Below are positions 34,504 to 46,101 of a stretch of DNA of 64,000 nucleotides, one piece after another (position 1 is the stretch's first letter; every line of letters starts with the position of its first letter). Below the pieces are notes generated by a model. The model was not told the origin of the DNA and did not search any database. It saw only the letters and a program-made list of their open reading frames with translations. The DNA comes from Lolium rigidum (Eukaryota > Streptophyta > Magnoliopsida > Poales > Poaceae), in contig NC_061510.1 in NCBI RefSeq assembly GCF_022539505.1, positions 224,772,043 through 224,836,042 on the forward strand, read 5' to 3'. Position numbers and translations under genes: made by a program.

Positions 34504-37500
34504 TCTCTACTACTTAAAAAACACGAACACGTTCCGTCATCAGACGGTACGTCGTCCGCTTCGTCCATCGCTCCCGCACCATCCACTTGGTCATTTTGCA
34601 TTTTAGCTCTCCGTAAAAACAAAAATCACTTCATGATCCTACATCTTCCACGCATCCCGCACCCACGAACCAAACCTGTGCGGGACTTTGGATCTAGCGA
34701 AGAGGATCTCGTCCAGCGGCGGTGAGCGGGTCGGCGAGGCGGGGCTTGCCCATGTCCACCTCCTCTCGCGGTCCGAGGCGATTGCAAAGACCACTCAACC
34801 CATGTCCCCGCCACCATCGTTCTCCTCCATTCTGCCACGCCCCAGCAACACCTCCTCCTCCAACGCAATCGCATAGGTCGACGAGGAGGGTTTGGCTGCG
34901 CCCTTGATCCCGCTCCCCGGCATCACTTCCTCCTCCATCTCCGTCACAGAGGTCGGCGAGAATGAAATCAGCACATAGGCTATTTTCTTTGAATCCCTTT
35001 GTTTCTTCAGTTCGCTGAGTTCTCTGCGTTTTTCCTCCTTTCGGCAGTATCTGGGCAAGGCCAAGATGGCTAGGATCTTATCCAAGCGACAAGAATGCAG
35101 GACAAGGTGCATGTTTCGTCTTTACAGAGCGCCTCTGAGAGCGCCAAGTTCAGGAAGAAGTTTGAGGTCACCACTGAAGTCAGCCGCTCCTCCAGGGCTA
35201 GAGCCACTTGGGTTTCCTACAAGATTGATATGTGTTATGTCATACTGATAACTTATGGATCAATACTATGTGCACAATGTATACATTGATGTGTATATGT
35301 ACAGTATGTACACCCAATCGTGAGGATGAGATCTCCCATCCTATGCTGAATACATGTTTTGTGTACTATATCTTATTGTTTTACTTGCTTTTGCAGGTTC
35401 TCCATCGGTGTTGAACATGGTGGAGGCTGGTTATATGATCCATTGTTTTCTCGCCTCCTTTCTTCTTTGATGATTTGTAGCTGATAGTATTTTCCAACCT
35501 CTACTAATTAGTGGGTGTTTGTACCTCACTAATCCAATAGGGAATGTACACTGGATGGAATCATATTCGTTGGTGGATTAGCTCAAAGACAAGATCAGAT
35601 AAATGATTAGTCAGCAAGATTAACAACCTCAACTTCAGCCAAAAATATACTCTAAGGTATCTGCAGCCACTTATGCTCTGTTATGGACGGTACATCATTT
35701 CTATCTAGACACTCAGATTTTTTTTATTGGCTTATATGAATGAGCTCTTGCATCCCAGATTAAGTTAGGCATTTATGATCTAGAAACAAACATACATTAG
35801 TTGATGGATCTTTAATACTCCGTAGTATATAGGTCTGCAAGCAGCAATGACATGGAGAAGAAAATAAGCAATTCATGTACGCATGTGGCCTTAAATCTTT
35901 ACACGATATGGAGCAGTAAAGCAGATGTTCATTATTCACAGCCCTAAGTAATGCCACTACAAGTTCAAAACTTTGCTGAATCTGTAGAAGGTTGACAAGG
36001 AGGGTGCTGCAGTTGCCGTTATCAGGCCGGTTGGCATCAATGATATACAAGTAGAGCATGTTCTGTGTAAGCATACTCTGCATGGTAAGCTTGTGTAATT
36101 CTATTACAATGATTTATTCAAGATAGCATTGCACGTCAAACCTTATAATATCTTTCCTTTTATTGGAGCTGATTTTTATGGAGCTTCAAATATAGCTTTC
36201 GAAACAAAGAACAATTGTTTTAGTGGACAGAAGATATATATCCATGAAGGGCATTTGAGTTTCTCTTCTGTGATCCCCTTTTCTGATATTCAGATAGTTA
36301 ACATGACTTTACATGCCTACTTAAGAGTAATCAAAGTAGAGTCAGTATTTTCAGTCAGGATTCAATTGTATGAAGAGGTTTTGCTTAAATGAATTGAATT
36401 TTCATGTCTATTTAGAAGTGTTAGTGATCGCCTACTTAACAATTTGTGCCTATTTACTTTGCATCATGAATCCAGCAGCAAGCATATGAATGGTGAGGCC
36501 TTATTTTGCTCAAAGATAATTGTACCTAAATATGTCTTGCATGTGCGTTGGAAGTGCCATTCATTGTTAAAAGGAACCAGATTAAAAAAAAATTGGGTGC
36601 CTTTATTTTTCAGAGGTTGTGGGTGTCTATGGCTAGGTGGGAGCTGGCTATTCATCTGGATAAATGTTGCTGACAGAGTAGGTGATACATGTGTTGGTTG
36701 ATTCAAAAGTACCAATCTTGATAGGCGCACAAATCTTATGTCTGATACCTCAGGGTAAAAGTCTTCGTTTCCATTGTGTGACTCCTATTAGCTTCTTCTT
36801 ACTAGATATGTTAAGTAGATAAAATTTACCCAACCGCAACTATTAGTGGCAATATGTACAGCTTTGTAGTGTATATTTTACAGGAAGTATCATTGAGTTT
36901 TTAGCAATATCATCTACACTTGTAATCCTTTTTTGCTTCATATTCTACCAGCTTGAAAGCATGAAACCTGTAAAGGATTTTTAAGAAAAGCTAGCTCTTT
37001 CTTTACATTGTAGCAGTGGTTATATTGTAGTGGCGTAAAATAATTTATTTTTACCTCAGCTGTTGCAGTTTTCACTATTGAATTGCTCTGGTCTTATAAG
37101 TTGATTGGTATAGTTTTAGGGACTTTGTCCAACAGTGAATTGAATCAACTGATTGTTGTTGTGATAGCCGATAAGGTTAATGCTATTTCCTGATGAATGT
37201 GTTCTTTGGTATTTTGGTGCTGGGTTGTGGGCGACCATTTAGATTTAATGGAGTCATTTTTTTATTTTAGTTTTATAGCTTAATTGTTTGTTAGCCCGAC
37301 AAAACCAGATCACAAGATGTCTGACCAGAAAAATGGCAACATCCTGTGGTGTGACAGATGGTTTAGTATTTTTTTTGGCAAATTATGTTTGTGTACTAGA
37401 TACCAGAACTTAGTACTGACACCATGCCAGCAGATTCTATTGTTCTGCGGAAGTGGTATGTGGATGAAGGATTTGAAGACATGCCTCACAGTTGACTGCA

Positions 37501-38383
37501 GGTCTGCAGCATCACAATAAGGATATTACATGTTCATCTGAGGTTGCCACTTTCTGAAACAAAAGCTTTCTTGTCCATTTTGTAAGGAATGTACGTTTAA
37601 AGCTCCCTCGCAAAGAATGCATTCATATGACTCGTTATATTACTCTCTATTTGGTTTTCTTCGTACATTATTGAAAGAGCTATTTGATTTGTATATCACT
37701 TTGTTATTGAAGGAGCTTTATTTACCATCACATGATAATGGTGATGCTTCTTGCACCAGTCAGCCACTTAGGAATTGAGAAGCTTGTAACCCTTCAACAT
37801 AGGTAGATAAAGCATGTTAAGGAAACTTTTGTCAGGCAAGATGATTTTTTTCATTCTCTACAGATTTGTGATTTCATAATTAGTCTCATGTTTTTAATTG
37901 TTGAAACTTGCAATCTACCACTCATGAATGATATTCTTTTCTACATCTGCATTTACTCTTTTCTGCTCCATTCTTGAAGACACTTCGCTCGGTAATAAAA
38001 AGGGCTTCATCACCACTGCAGCCATGTTCGATAACTAGGGGTTCTGATCCACCAACGGCATCGACATGAGCTGGTTCATTCAATCGGTAACCTGATCGAT
38101 GTGAAAGATAACAGCCCTAACTACGACCTGTAATATTTTGTGCACCACAAGGGCAGGTAGATACCTCCAGGATATGAGCATAGTGAAATCTTACTCAGGA
38201 AGAGATAACAGAGATTTTTTGCTTATGCATATGATGTTGAATTAAGCCTTTTTCATGATTTACATGTTAACAAAACGCTGCTTTTCAAATAGAATGTAGA
38301 TATATATTTTTAATACATGTGAATTTGATGTTTGTATCAAAATAATTTAAAAAACCCGTAGCGAAGCACGGGCATTTAACTAG
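34504..38383 (+). mobile_element. Helitron H2 (non-autonomous), 3.88 kb, nested in H1
   Basis: It begins TCTCTACTACTTAAAAAACA and ends TTTAACTAG. The hairpin CCCGTAGCGAAGCACGGG is at 38355-38372, 7 bases before the CTAG end. The flanking A (34503) and T (38384) are the single AT target. No Rep/helicase is visible. The start is GC-richer (34540-35230) and could be captured exon pieces, for example the open stretches near 34688-34876 and 35095-35289, but I cannot recognise a source gene. The minus strand at 35760-36083 is open for 107 residues without a recognised family. Confidence 0.8.
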
Positions 38384-38569
38384 TAGATGTAAATATCATC
38401 CTTTCATCATGCATGATCGCTAGTACAACGCAGTGGCTGCAGGCATCACGTTTCCTTCCAGTTGATTGTATGTTCTATACACACAGCAGAGGCAATACAA
38501 TTAGTTGTTGAGCCCATTCTTTTTCTTCCGTTCCTCTACATGCATGGCAGGAGTATCAACAATGAGACA

Positions 38570-39110
38570 CCAAGTTCTCAACTTGATCTTTCTTACTTCC
38601 TTCGCACCACTCATCCATCATGGCCGAGTCCTCGTCCAGCTCCAAACCCTTCGCTGAGGGCATGCGGCGTCTGGCCCTGTCAAGTCATCGCGATCTCTGT
38701 GATCTACCTCCACGTCCGGTTTCATGTCCGGTGCTGGGGCTCGCTAACTTCACACCTTGCCCACCTTATTCGCAGCCCTCTTCCCGCAGTCCGGCATCCG
38801 CGACCATGTCGATGCAACTGTAGAGGCTCGTCTTCGTCTTGACGATGCCAAGAGGATCCAGATCGATACATGCATCATCTTTTGATTTTATACCACGGTA
38901 TCCGCCGAGATACTAGACGTCGTGCTCCGGCCGGACGACACCGCGCTTGGCGTCTGCTGGGCCATCCGCACCATCTTCCTCTCCAATGGAAACGAATCTG
39001 GCCTCGCCGTCACGCTGTTGGCTGTGGCCATCCGATCTTCGACCCTGTCTCTCCCGTGAAAGGATTTGCTTCGAATAGATTTTCTGTTGTAAACCGTGAT
39101 GGGCTGTAGC
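38570..39110 (+). other. GC-richer segment of Helitron H1, possible captured fragment
   Basis: The segment contains an ATG (38620) with a Ser-rich start and an open frame of 67 residues, then other short frames to 39109. Base composition differs from the AT-rich Helitron body around it. Grass Helitrons often carry gene fragments, so capture is plausible; no product is recognised. Confidence 0.3.
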
Positions 39111-39478
39111 TTTAGACGTCAGAAAGAAGGGAACTATATATACGCATACCAAAATCAACTCAACTGTTGACCGATCATGAAGTTAAACCTTGGTCGTTGG
39201 TTCTGATTTGATCATGCCTAGCTGTGAATCGGTGTCCCTTTTCTGTTTGGATTGCATGCGCGTATTGACGCGGAACATCTATCCGTGTATTTTTTTTTCT
39301 CTAGGTGTCCTTTTGTTTGTTTAAAGATTCCATGTTCGTTCCGGCTAGTCACGTAGATCCGTCCGTCTTGGTATACACTTGCTTTATGTGGCTGGTAAAT
39401 CTTCACCGTTAGAACATCTTAGTTTTACAATGACAAATCTCCACCGTTGGTTGTTTGTTGTTTTAATAATATAATAGA

Positions 39479-40676
39479 TAGCATGTTGGGTGAACAAATT
39501 ACAGTTGGGCAATTGACAAATAGAGAGGGCATAACAATGCACATACATATCATGATGACTAATATGAGATTTATTTAGGGCATTACGACAAAGAACATAG
39601 ACCGCTATCCAGCATGCATCTATGCCTAAAAAGTCCACCTTCGGGTTAGCATCCGCACCCCTTCCAGTATTAAATTGCAAACAACGAGACAATTGCATTA
39701 AGTATCGTGCGTAATGTAATCAACACAAATATCCTTAGACAAAGCATTGATGTTTTATCCCTAGTGGCAACAACACATCCATAACCTTAGAACTTTCTGT
39801 CACTGTCCCAGATTCAGTGGAGGCATGAACCCACTATCGAGCATAAATACTCCCTCTTGGAATCACAAGTATCAACTTGGCCAGAGCCTCTACTAGCAAC
39901 GGAGAGCATGCAAAATCATAAACAACACATATATGATAGATCAATAATCAACTTGACATAGTATTCCATATTCATCGGATCCCAACAAACACAACATGTA
40001 GCATTACAAATAGATGATCTTGATCATGTTAGGCAGCTCACAAGATCTAAACATGATAGCACAAGAGGAGAAGACAACCATCTAGCTACTGCTATGGACC
40101 CATAGTCCAAGGATGAACTACTCACGCATCAATCCGGAGGCGGGCATGATGATGTAGAGTCCTCCGGTGATAATTCCCCTCTCCGGCAGGGTGCCGGAGG
40201 CGATCTCCTGAATCCTCCGAGATGGGATTGGCGGTGGCGGCGTCACAGTAACTTTTCTCGTATCGTGGCTCTCGGTACTAGGGTTTTCGCGACGGAGAGA
40301 ATAAATAGGCGAAGGGGCAGAGTCGGGGGGCGGCCGAGGGGCCCACCCCATAGGCCGACGCGGCCAGGGGCCCCACCGCGCCGCCTTGTGGGGTGGCCGC
40401 CTCGCGTCCCCTCTTCGTCTCCTCTTCGGACTTCTGGAAGGCTCCGTGCAAAATAAGACCGTGGGCTTTTGTTTCGTCCAATTCCGAGAATATTTCCTGT
40501 GTAGGATTTCTGAAACAAAAAATAGCAGAAAACAGGAACTGGCGCTTCGGCATCTTGTTAATAGGTTAGTGCCAGAAAATGCATCAAAATGATGTAAAGT
40601 GTATATAAAACACGTGCGTATTGTCATAAAACTAGCATGGAACAGAAGAAATTATAGATACGTTTGAGATGTATCA
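39479..40676 (-). repeat. 3' LTR of element D, second part
   Basis: It resumes TAGCATGTTGGG after Helitron H1 and ends GATGTATCA next to the polypurine-like tract. GC-rich overlapping ORFs at 40118-40627 are part of the LTR leader, not genes. Confidence 0.9.
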
Positions 40677-41157
40677 AGCATCCCCAAGCTTAGTTCCTAC
40701 TCGCCCTCGAGTAGGTAAACGATAACAATGATAATTTCTGAAGTGACATGCTACTATCATAATCTTGATCAATACTATTGTAAAGCATATGAGATGAATG
40801 AAGTGATTCAAAGCAATGGTAAAGATAAGAGCTAATTACATCTTGGGTACAACAACTTGCACCTCATGTGCAAATTAGTACATTAAGTTGCATACTGGGA
40901 AGCCGGAGTACATCAACTTGTAAATCCGAATCAGATTAGTAATAGTCTATGACACAATCACGATTGGAAACTGCTACGGTCTCAGAAATCTTTGCCAAAC
41001 TGAAAGAACATTTCCCGCCCTTTTGGGTTTTGTGTGTTTGATGTCAACACTAAGTATATTTTTATGTGTGTTGATGTAGACATGTACAAGTTTTCGAGAA
41101 ATACATTTGATCGGTGAAATGATATGGCTGTTCTGAAGTTCTGAAGGCCTTTTTATT

Positions 41158-41535
41158 TTGGCGGAAGTTCCGGCCCCCGCAGGCGGAACTTCAGCCCTGG
41201 TATGTTCAGAAGAGGCCCTTCAGCGCAGTTTTGCTTGCTGTTTTTGTTCCCTGGCCGGAAGTTCCGTTGCTGGTGGCCGGAAGTTCCGGTCAGCGGAACT
41301 TCCGCCCAACTTCCGGGCAAGTTCCGGAAATCAGAAATTGTGGCTCAGTTGAGTCCAGTAAGGTTTTCTCACAATTCCGGAACTTGGCACCGGAAGTTCC
41401 GCCCTAGATCCGCCCAAACTTTCTCTGAACTGGATGTCTGACGAAGATTTTTCCTGGCGGAAGTTCCGGCCCTCCTGGCCGGTACTTCCGGTGCTAGCCG
41501 GAACTTCCGACCCTCCTGGCCGGAACTTCCGGTGT
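41158..41535. repeat. Array of CGGAAGTTCCG-type palindromes in copia U3
   Basis: At least a dozen full or half copies of CGGAAGTTCCG or CGGAACTTCCG occur, for example near 41162, 41255, 41278, 41294, 41390, 41457, 41498 and 41520, often flanked by GGC/GCC. The spacing is irregular. The array ends ~45 bases before the TATA box. Confidence 0.8.
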
Positions 41536-41578
41536 TAGTGGATTTCGCCCCAACGGTCAGATCTGAGAGCTCCAATCA

Positions 41579-41587
41579 TATAAATAG
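41579..41587 (+). promoter_or_regulatory. TATA box of the copia solo LTR
   Basis: TATAAATAG lies directly downstream of the palindrome array and is followed by a C/A-rich leader with short CAAG motifs. It marks the U3/R promoter. Confidence 0.65.
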
Positions 41588-42429
41588 CTCTCTTCTCCAA
41601 AGGGATAAGTTGCTCAATCATTGCAAGAACAATCTGCCAAGCTTCACCACCATTAGAGCCACCTCAAGAACACAAGATTTGCAAGATCTCCTTCCTCCCC
41701 CAACCAAAGCTCTTGATCTTTGGAGATTCGAAGGAGAAGACACCGATCTACTTCCTCACCGAAGCGTTTTTCATTTCCCACTCATTTGTTTGAGGGATCT
41801 CATGCTAGTGTTCCTATTTGGTTCCCTAGTTGATTTGTGTTGATGTGTTGTTGTTGATTGTTGTATTGTTACAGATTTGGGAGCCTCCAATTCAGTTGTG
41901 GATGTGTGCCCCAAGAACCTTGTAAAGGCCTGGTTTCCGCCTCGAGGAAATCCCTTAGTGGAAGTGGGCTAGGCCTTTGTGGCGTTGCTCACCGGAGATC
42001 TGAGTGAAGCCTTCGTGGCTGTTGGTTTGGCTTTCCTAGCAACCACACTCCTCCAAACGTAGACGTACCTTCTTGCAAAGGAAGGGAACTACGGGAATCA
42101 TCTCCGTGTCATCGCGTGCTCCACTCTCGGTTACCTCTATCCTATTCTATCTCTTATATTGCGCAGCTATATCTTGCTTAGTTGCTTATCTTGTCATATA
42201 GGTAAATTCACTTAGTTGCATATCTAGAGAATTTACCTTTGTGTCAAGCCTAAATTGAAAAAGAACTAAAAATTGGTTAGCACCTATTCACCCCCCCTCT
42301 AGGTGCGGCATACGATCCTTTCACAAACCCCCTACTTATTTTGAACATTACGTTAGGGTCCTTGTTGCATTAGTCAACAGAACACGACCCTGATAGTGAA
42401 ATTGATTCCCCAATCACCAAGCATAATCC

Positions 42430-43090
42430 TAGGCGACGGCGACAGCGACGGCGGACTGTGAGCGGACGGTGACGGCTTAGATGGTGAGCGGAGACAGCGT
42501 CGGCAACGAGGGTAGCAGCGTCGAGCAGGGCGACGAGGACGAGCAAGCCACATCATGGAACATCAGCGACGAGAACCCTGTCCAGTCCACTCCCCACTCC
42601 ACTCCAGTCGACGGTTCCGCACGCACGCGCAACCGCCGCCATGGCCCCGAAGAGGGCATTTGCTCCCGGCGCCAACGATGGCGAGGCCAGCAACAGCCGT
42701 CGTCCCCCGCCGGCGCTGCGGGCCGGAGGAAACCGCGGCAGTCTCCACATCGGAGAGGCCGCCCACGTCGGCGCGGCATTGCCGCAACCCACGCCGCTGC
42801 TGCAGCCGAAGCCAGAGGAGGAAGAAGACCCCGACCTGTGCGCCGCTCTGGCGCTGTCGGCGGCGGAGGAGGACACGAAGAAGCTGCGGCGGAGAAGCGG
42901 GCGGCTCCGGACCCTCACTCGGCCTGGGAGGAGGCCCTGTGGTCGCCGTGGCTGGAGTCCCCGGCGCGGTCGAGCCACAACAGCGCCTCGCCGCCCGGGG
43001 ACGTCGTCGACGCCGACGACGACGAGGCCCACAGGGACTAGGTGGCCCACCGGCATCCACCTCGTCCTCTTCAAACCCTAATAGAGGGTT
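42430..43090 (+). other. GC-rich cargo of the MULE, possible captured gene fragment
   Basis: This is a sharply GC-rich block in an otherwise AT-rich element. The most plausible frame starts at ATG 42641 (MAPKRAFAPGANDGEAS) and runs 146 residues with a Pro/Glu-rich middle and an LCAALALSAAEED helix. Other frames are open too, because of GC bias. A CCCATATAGAGGGC-rich AT stretch follows. Resemblance to a Pack-MULE is suggestive. The source gene is not recognised, and coding status is doubtful. Confidence 0.35.
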
Positions 43091-43618
43091 TTTTAATTGT
43101 TTTTAATTTTAAAGCCCATATAGAGGGCTTCTTTTGGTAGTTTTAATTTGCCCAAAATAGGGCATATGCTTAATGAAATTTCGTTTAGTTTACATTTTTT
43201 CCTTTGTTTTCGATTTTCTTCACATTTGCGTTGCGTCCACGCGTTGAATGCAACGCGCGACCCAAACAGACACGCGGATGCGGGTCTTCGTCCGCGTATC
43301 CGCGCGACTACCCAAACAACCTAAAACGGATGGTTCAGCGGGTCCATTTGATCGCCGCGTTGGAGATACCCTAACAACAACAAATGACAACCCCATGGCT
43401 AACGACTGGGAAGGATCTGGAACGGGAAAAAGACAACCTCAAGGTCCTACTTGCGAAACTGCATATGATGACAGGGTCCACCGTGGCACCATTTCGGCCT
43501 TTTTTGACTAATCTGATTCGGACTTACAACTTGTTGCACTCCGGCTTCCCAGTTTGCAACTTAATGTACTAATTTGCACATGATTTGTAAGTTGTTGTAT
43601 ATGGGATGTAATTAGCTC

Positions 43619-46040
43619 TAAAGATAATGACTAAACAACTGAATCATATAGCAAAGACTTTTCATGAATAGTACTTTCAAGACAAGCATCAATAAGTCTT
43701 GCATAAGAGTTGACTCATAAAGCAATAGATTCTTAATAGAAGGTTTTGAAGCAACACAAAGGAAGATATAAGTTTCAGCAGTTGCTTTCAACTTCAACAT
43801 GTATATCTCATGGATAATTGTCAACACAAAGTAATATGATGAATGCAAATAAGCAAGTATGTAAGAATCAATGCACACAGTTGACACAAGTGTTTGCTTC
43901 TAAGATAGAAAGAAGTAGGTAAACTGACTCAACATAAAGTAAAAGAAAGGCCCTTCGCAGAGGGAAGCAGGGATTACACTTGTGCTAGAGCTTTTTATTT
44001 TGAAAACATGGAAACAATTTTGTCAACGGTAGTAATAATTCATATGTGTTATGCATAAAACATCCTATAAGTTGCAAGCCTCATGCATCGAATACCAATA
44101 GTGCTCGCACCTTGTCCTAATTAGCTCGGATTTCCATGGATTATCATTGCATTACATATGTTTCGACCAAGTGTCACAAAGGGGTACCTCGATGTCACCT
44201 GTACAAAGGTCCAAGGAGATAGATCGCATTTGATTTCTCGATTTTGATAGATCTCACCTTAAGGACATCCATACCGGGACAACATAGAAAACAGATAATG
44301 GACTCCTCTTTAATGCTTAAGCATTCAACAACAGATAATATTCTCATAAGAGATTGAGGATTAATGTCCAAACTGAAACTTCCACCGTGATACATGGCTT
44401 TGGTTGGCGGCCCAATGTTCTTCTCTAACAATATGCATACTCAAACCATTTAATCATGATAAATCACCCTTACTTCAGACAAGACGAACATGCATAGCAA
44501 CTCACATGATATTCAACAAAGGTGTAACGAGTTGATGGCGTCCCCGAAACATGGTTACCGCTCAACAAGCAACTTATAAGAAATAAGATACATAAGCGAC
44601 ATATTCAATACCACAATAGTTTTTAAGCTATTTTCCCATGAGCTATATATTGCAAAGACAAGGAATGAAATTTTAAAGGTAGCACGCAAGCAATTTACTT
44701 GGAATGGCAAAAAAATACCACATAGTAGGTAGTTATGGTGGACACAAATGGCATAGGTTTTGGCTCAAGGTTTTGGATGCACGAGAAGCATTCCCTCTCA
44801 GTACAAGGCTTTGGCTAGCAAGGTTGTTTGAAGCAAACACAAGTATGAACCGGTACAACAAAACTTACATAAGAACATATTGCAAGCATTATAAGACTCT
44901 ACACTGTCTCCTTGTTGTTCAAACACTTTTACCAGAAAATATCTAGACTTTTAGAGAGACCAATCATGCAAACCAAATTTGAACAAGCTCTACAGTAATT
45001 CTCCACTAATAGGTTCAAACTGCATGATGCAAGAGCTTAAACATGATCTACTTGAGAACTCAAACAATTGCCAAGTATCAAATTATTCAAGACCATATAT
45101 CAATTACCACATGAAGCATTTTCTGTTTTCCAACCAAATAGCAATGAGCGAAGCAGTTTTCAACCTTCGCCATGAACATTAAAAGTAAAGCTAAGAACAC
45201 CAGTGTTCATATGAAACAGCGGAGCGTGTCTTTCTCCACACAAGGAATGCTAGGATCCGAATTTATTTGAACAAAAACAAAAATAAAAACACACAGACGC
45301 TCCAAGTAAAGCACATAAGATGTGACGGAATAAAAATATAGTTTCACTAGAGGTGACCTGATAAGTTATCGATGAAGAAGGGGATGCCTTGGGCATCCCC
45401 TAGCTTAGATGCTTGAGTCTTCTTGAAATATGCAGGGATGAACCACGGGGCCATCCCCAAGCTTAGACTTTTCACTCTTCTTGATCATATTATATCATCC
45501 TCCTCTCTTGATCCTTGAAAACTTCCTCCACACCAAACTCAAAACTATCTCATTAGAGGGTTAGTGCATAATCAAAAATTCACATGTTCAGAGAGGACAC
45601 AATCATTCCTAACACTTCTGGACATTACCCAAAGCTACTGGAAGTTAATGGAGCAAAAAAATCCACTCAACACAGTAAAAGAGGCAATGCGAAATAAAAG
45701 GCAGAATCTGTCAAAATAGAACAGTCCGTAAAGACGAATTTTTCAGAGGCACTTAACATGCTCAGATGAAGAATCTCAAATTGAATGAAAGTTGCGTACA
45801 TATCTGTGGATCACTCATGAATTTTCGCAGATTTTTCTGAGTTTCCTACAAAGAGTTCTACGCAAATTCGTGACAGCTAGAAATCTGTTTCTGCGCAGAA
45901 ATCCAAATCTAGTATCAACCTTACTATCAAAGACTTTACTTGGCACAACAATACAATAAAGTAAAGATAAGGAGAGGTTGCTACAGTAGTAACAACTTCC
46001 AAGACACAAATATAAAACAAAAATTTCAGAAATAAAATAA
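43619..46040 (-). other. Non-coding 3' region of element D
   Basis: This is equivalent to 25285-27736 of element B and 56175-58686 of element E, in reverse orientation. Shared blocks include ATGTATATCTCATGGATAAT near 43799. No ORF is supported. It contains two polypurine-core copies at 45393-45406 and 45451-45464 and a GGGGATGCC-TTG-GGCATCCCC palindrome at 45380-45400. Confidence 0.75.
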
Positions 46041-46086
46041 TGGGTTGTCTCCCATAAGCGCTTTTCTTTAACGCCTTTCAGCTAGG
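46041..46086 (-). promoter_or_regulatory. Conserved post-stop motif, copy in element D
   Basis: The reverse complement carries GGCGTTAAAGAAAAGCGCTT and GGGAGACAACCCA, 15 bases after the stop of the gag-protease ORF. Confidence 0.6.
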
Positions 46087-46101
46087 CACAGAAAGTGTAA
46101 C

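Larger units (their letters stand above)
31764..39478 (-). mobile_element. Helitron H1 (non-autonomous), 7.7 kb including nested H2
   Basis: On the minus strand it begins TCTATTATATTATT and ends CAGCTAG. A 20-nt hairpin sequence (31774-31793, GACCCGC/GCGCGTC arms) lies about 10 bases before that end. It sits exactly between A (31763) and T (39479) of the LTR, with no target duplication. TC start, CTRR end, a subterminal hairpin and A/T insertion are the known Helitron features. No Rep/helicase domain is visible. The body is mostly AT-rich sequence, with small inverted-repeat elements at 32796-32871 and 33417-33791 and a GC-richer stretch at 38570-39110. Confidence 0.85.
41001..42323 (+). mobile_element. 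Solo LTR of a SIRE/Maximus-like copia element
   Basis: The 1323-bp LTR begins TGAAAGAACA and ends GATCCTTTCA (TGAAAG/CTTTCA ends), with perfect CAAAC duplications (40996-41000, 42324-42328). The end (TTCACCCCCCCTCTAGGTG, then ATCCTTTCA) matches what I recall of grass SIRE/Maximus-type LTRs. An array of CGGAAGTTCCG-like palindromes fills the U3 before a TATA box. It lies inside the MULE, so it is younger than it. Confidence 0.85.
40829..43618. mobile_element. Non-autonomous Mutator-like element (MULE)
   Basis: Terminal inverted repeats of about 110 bp (40829-40940 and 43505-43618) both begin GAGCTAATTACATC when read inward, with long near-identical blocks such as GTGCAAATTAGTACATTAAG. The 9-bp duplications TAAAGATAA (40820-40828, 43619-43627) are the Mutator signature. 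No transposase is visible. The interior holds a copia solo LTR (41001-42323) and a GC-rich segment (42430-43090). It is inserted in the 3' untranslated part of element D. Confidence 0.9.

Noticed and set aside
35760..36083. Captured gene in Helitron H2 (107-residue minus-strand ORF)
   Set aside because: It has a gene-like composition, but I recognise no family and no splice structure, so it is not annotated as a gene.
40118..40627. ORFs of 60-170 residues in the GC-rich part of TGATACG-type LTRs (also 22989-23420, 27875-28306, 49446-49973, 50698-51289, 52168-52696, 63137-63576)
   Set aside because: They recur in every LTR copy at the leader position, on both strands, and shift frame between copies; they are LTR sequence, not genes.
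41158..41535. Heat-shock elements
   Set aside because: GAA and TTC are separated by one base rather than the two required by the HSE consensus.
42481..43106. Five long overlapping ORFs on both strands
   Set aside because: High GC content keeps all frames open. Only the 42641 frame was considered, and even that has no recognised family.
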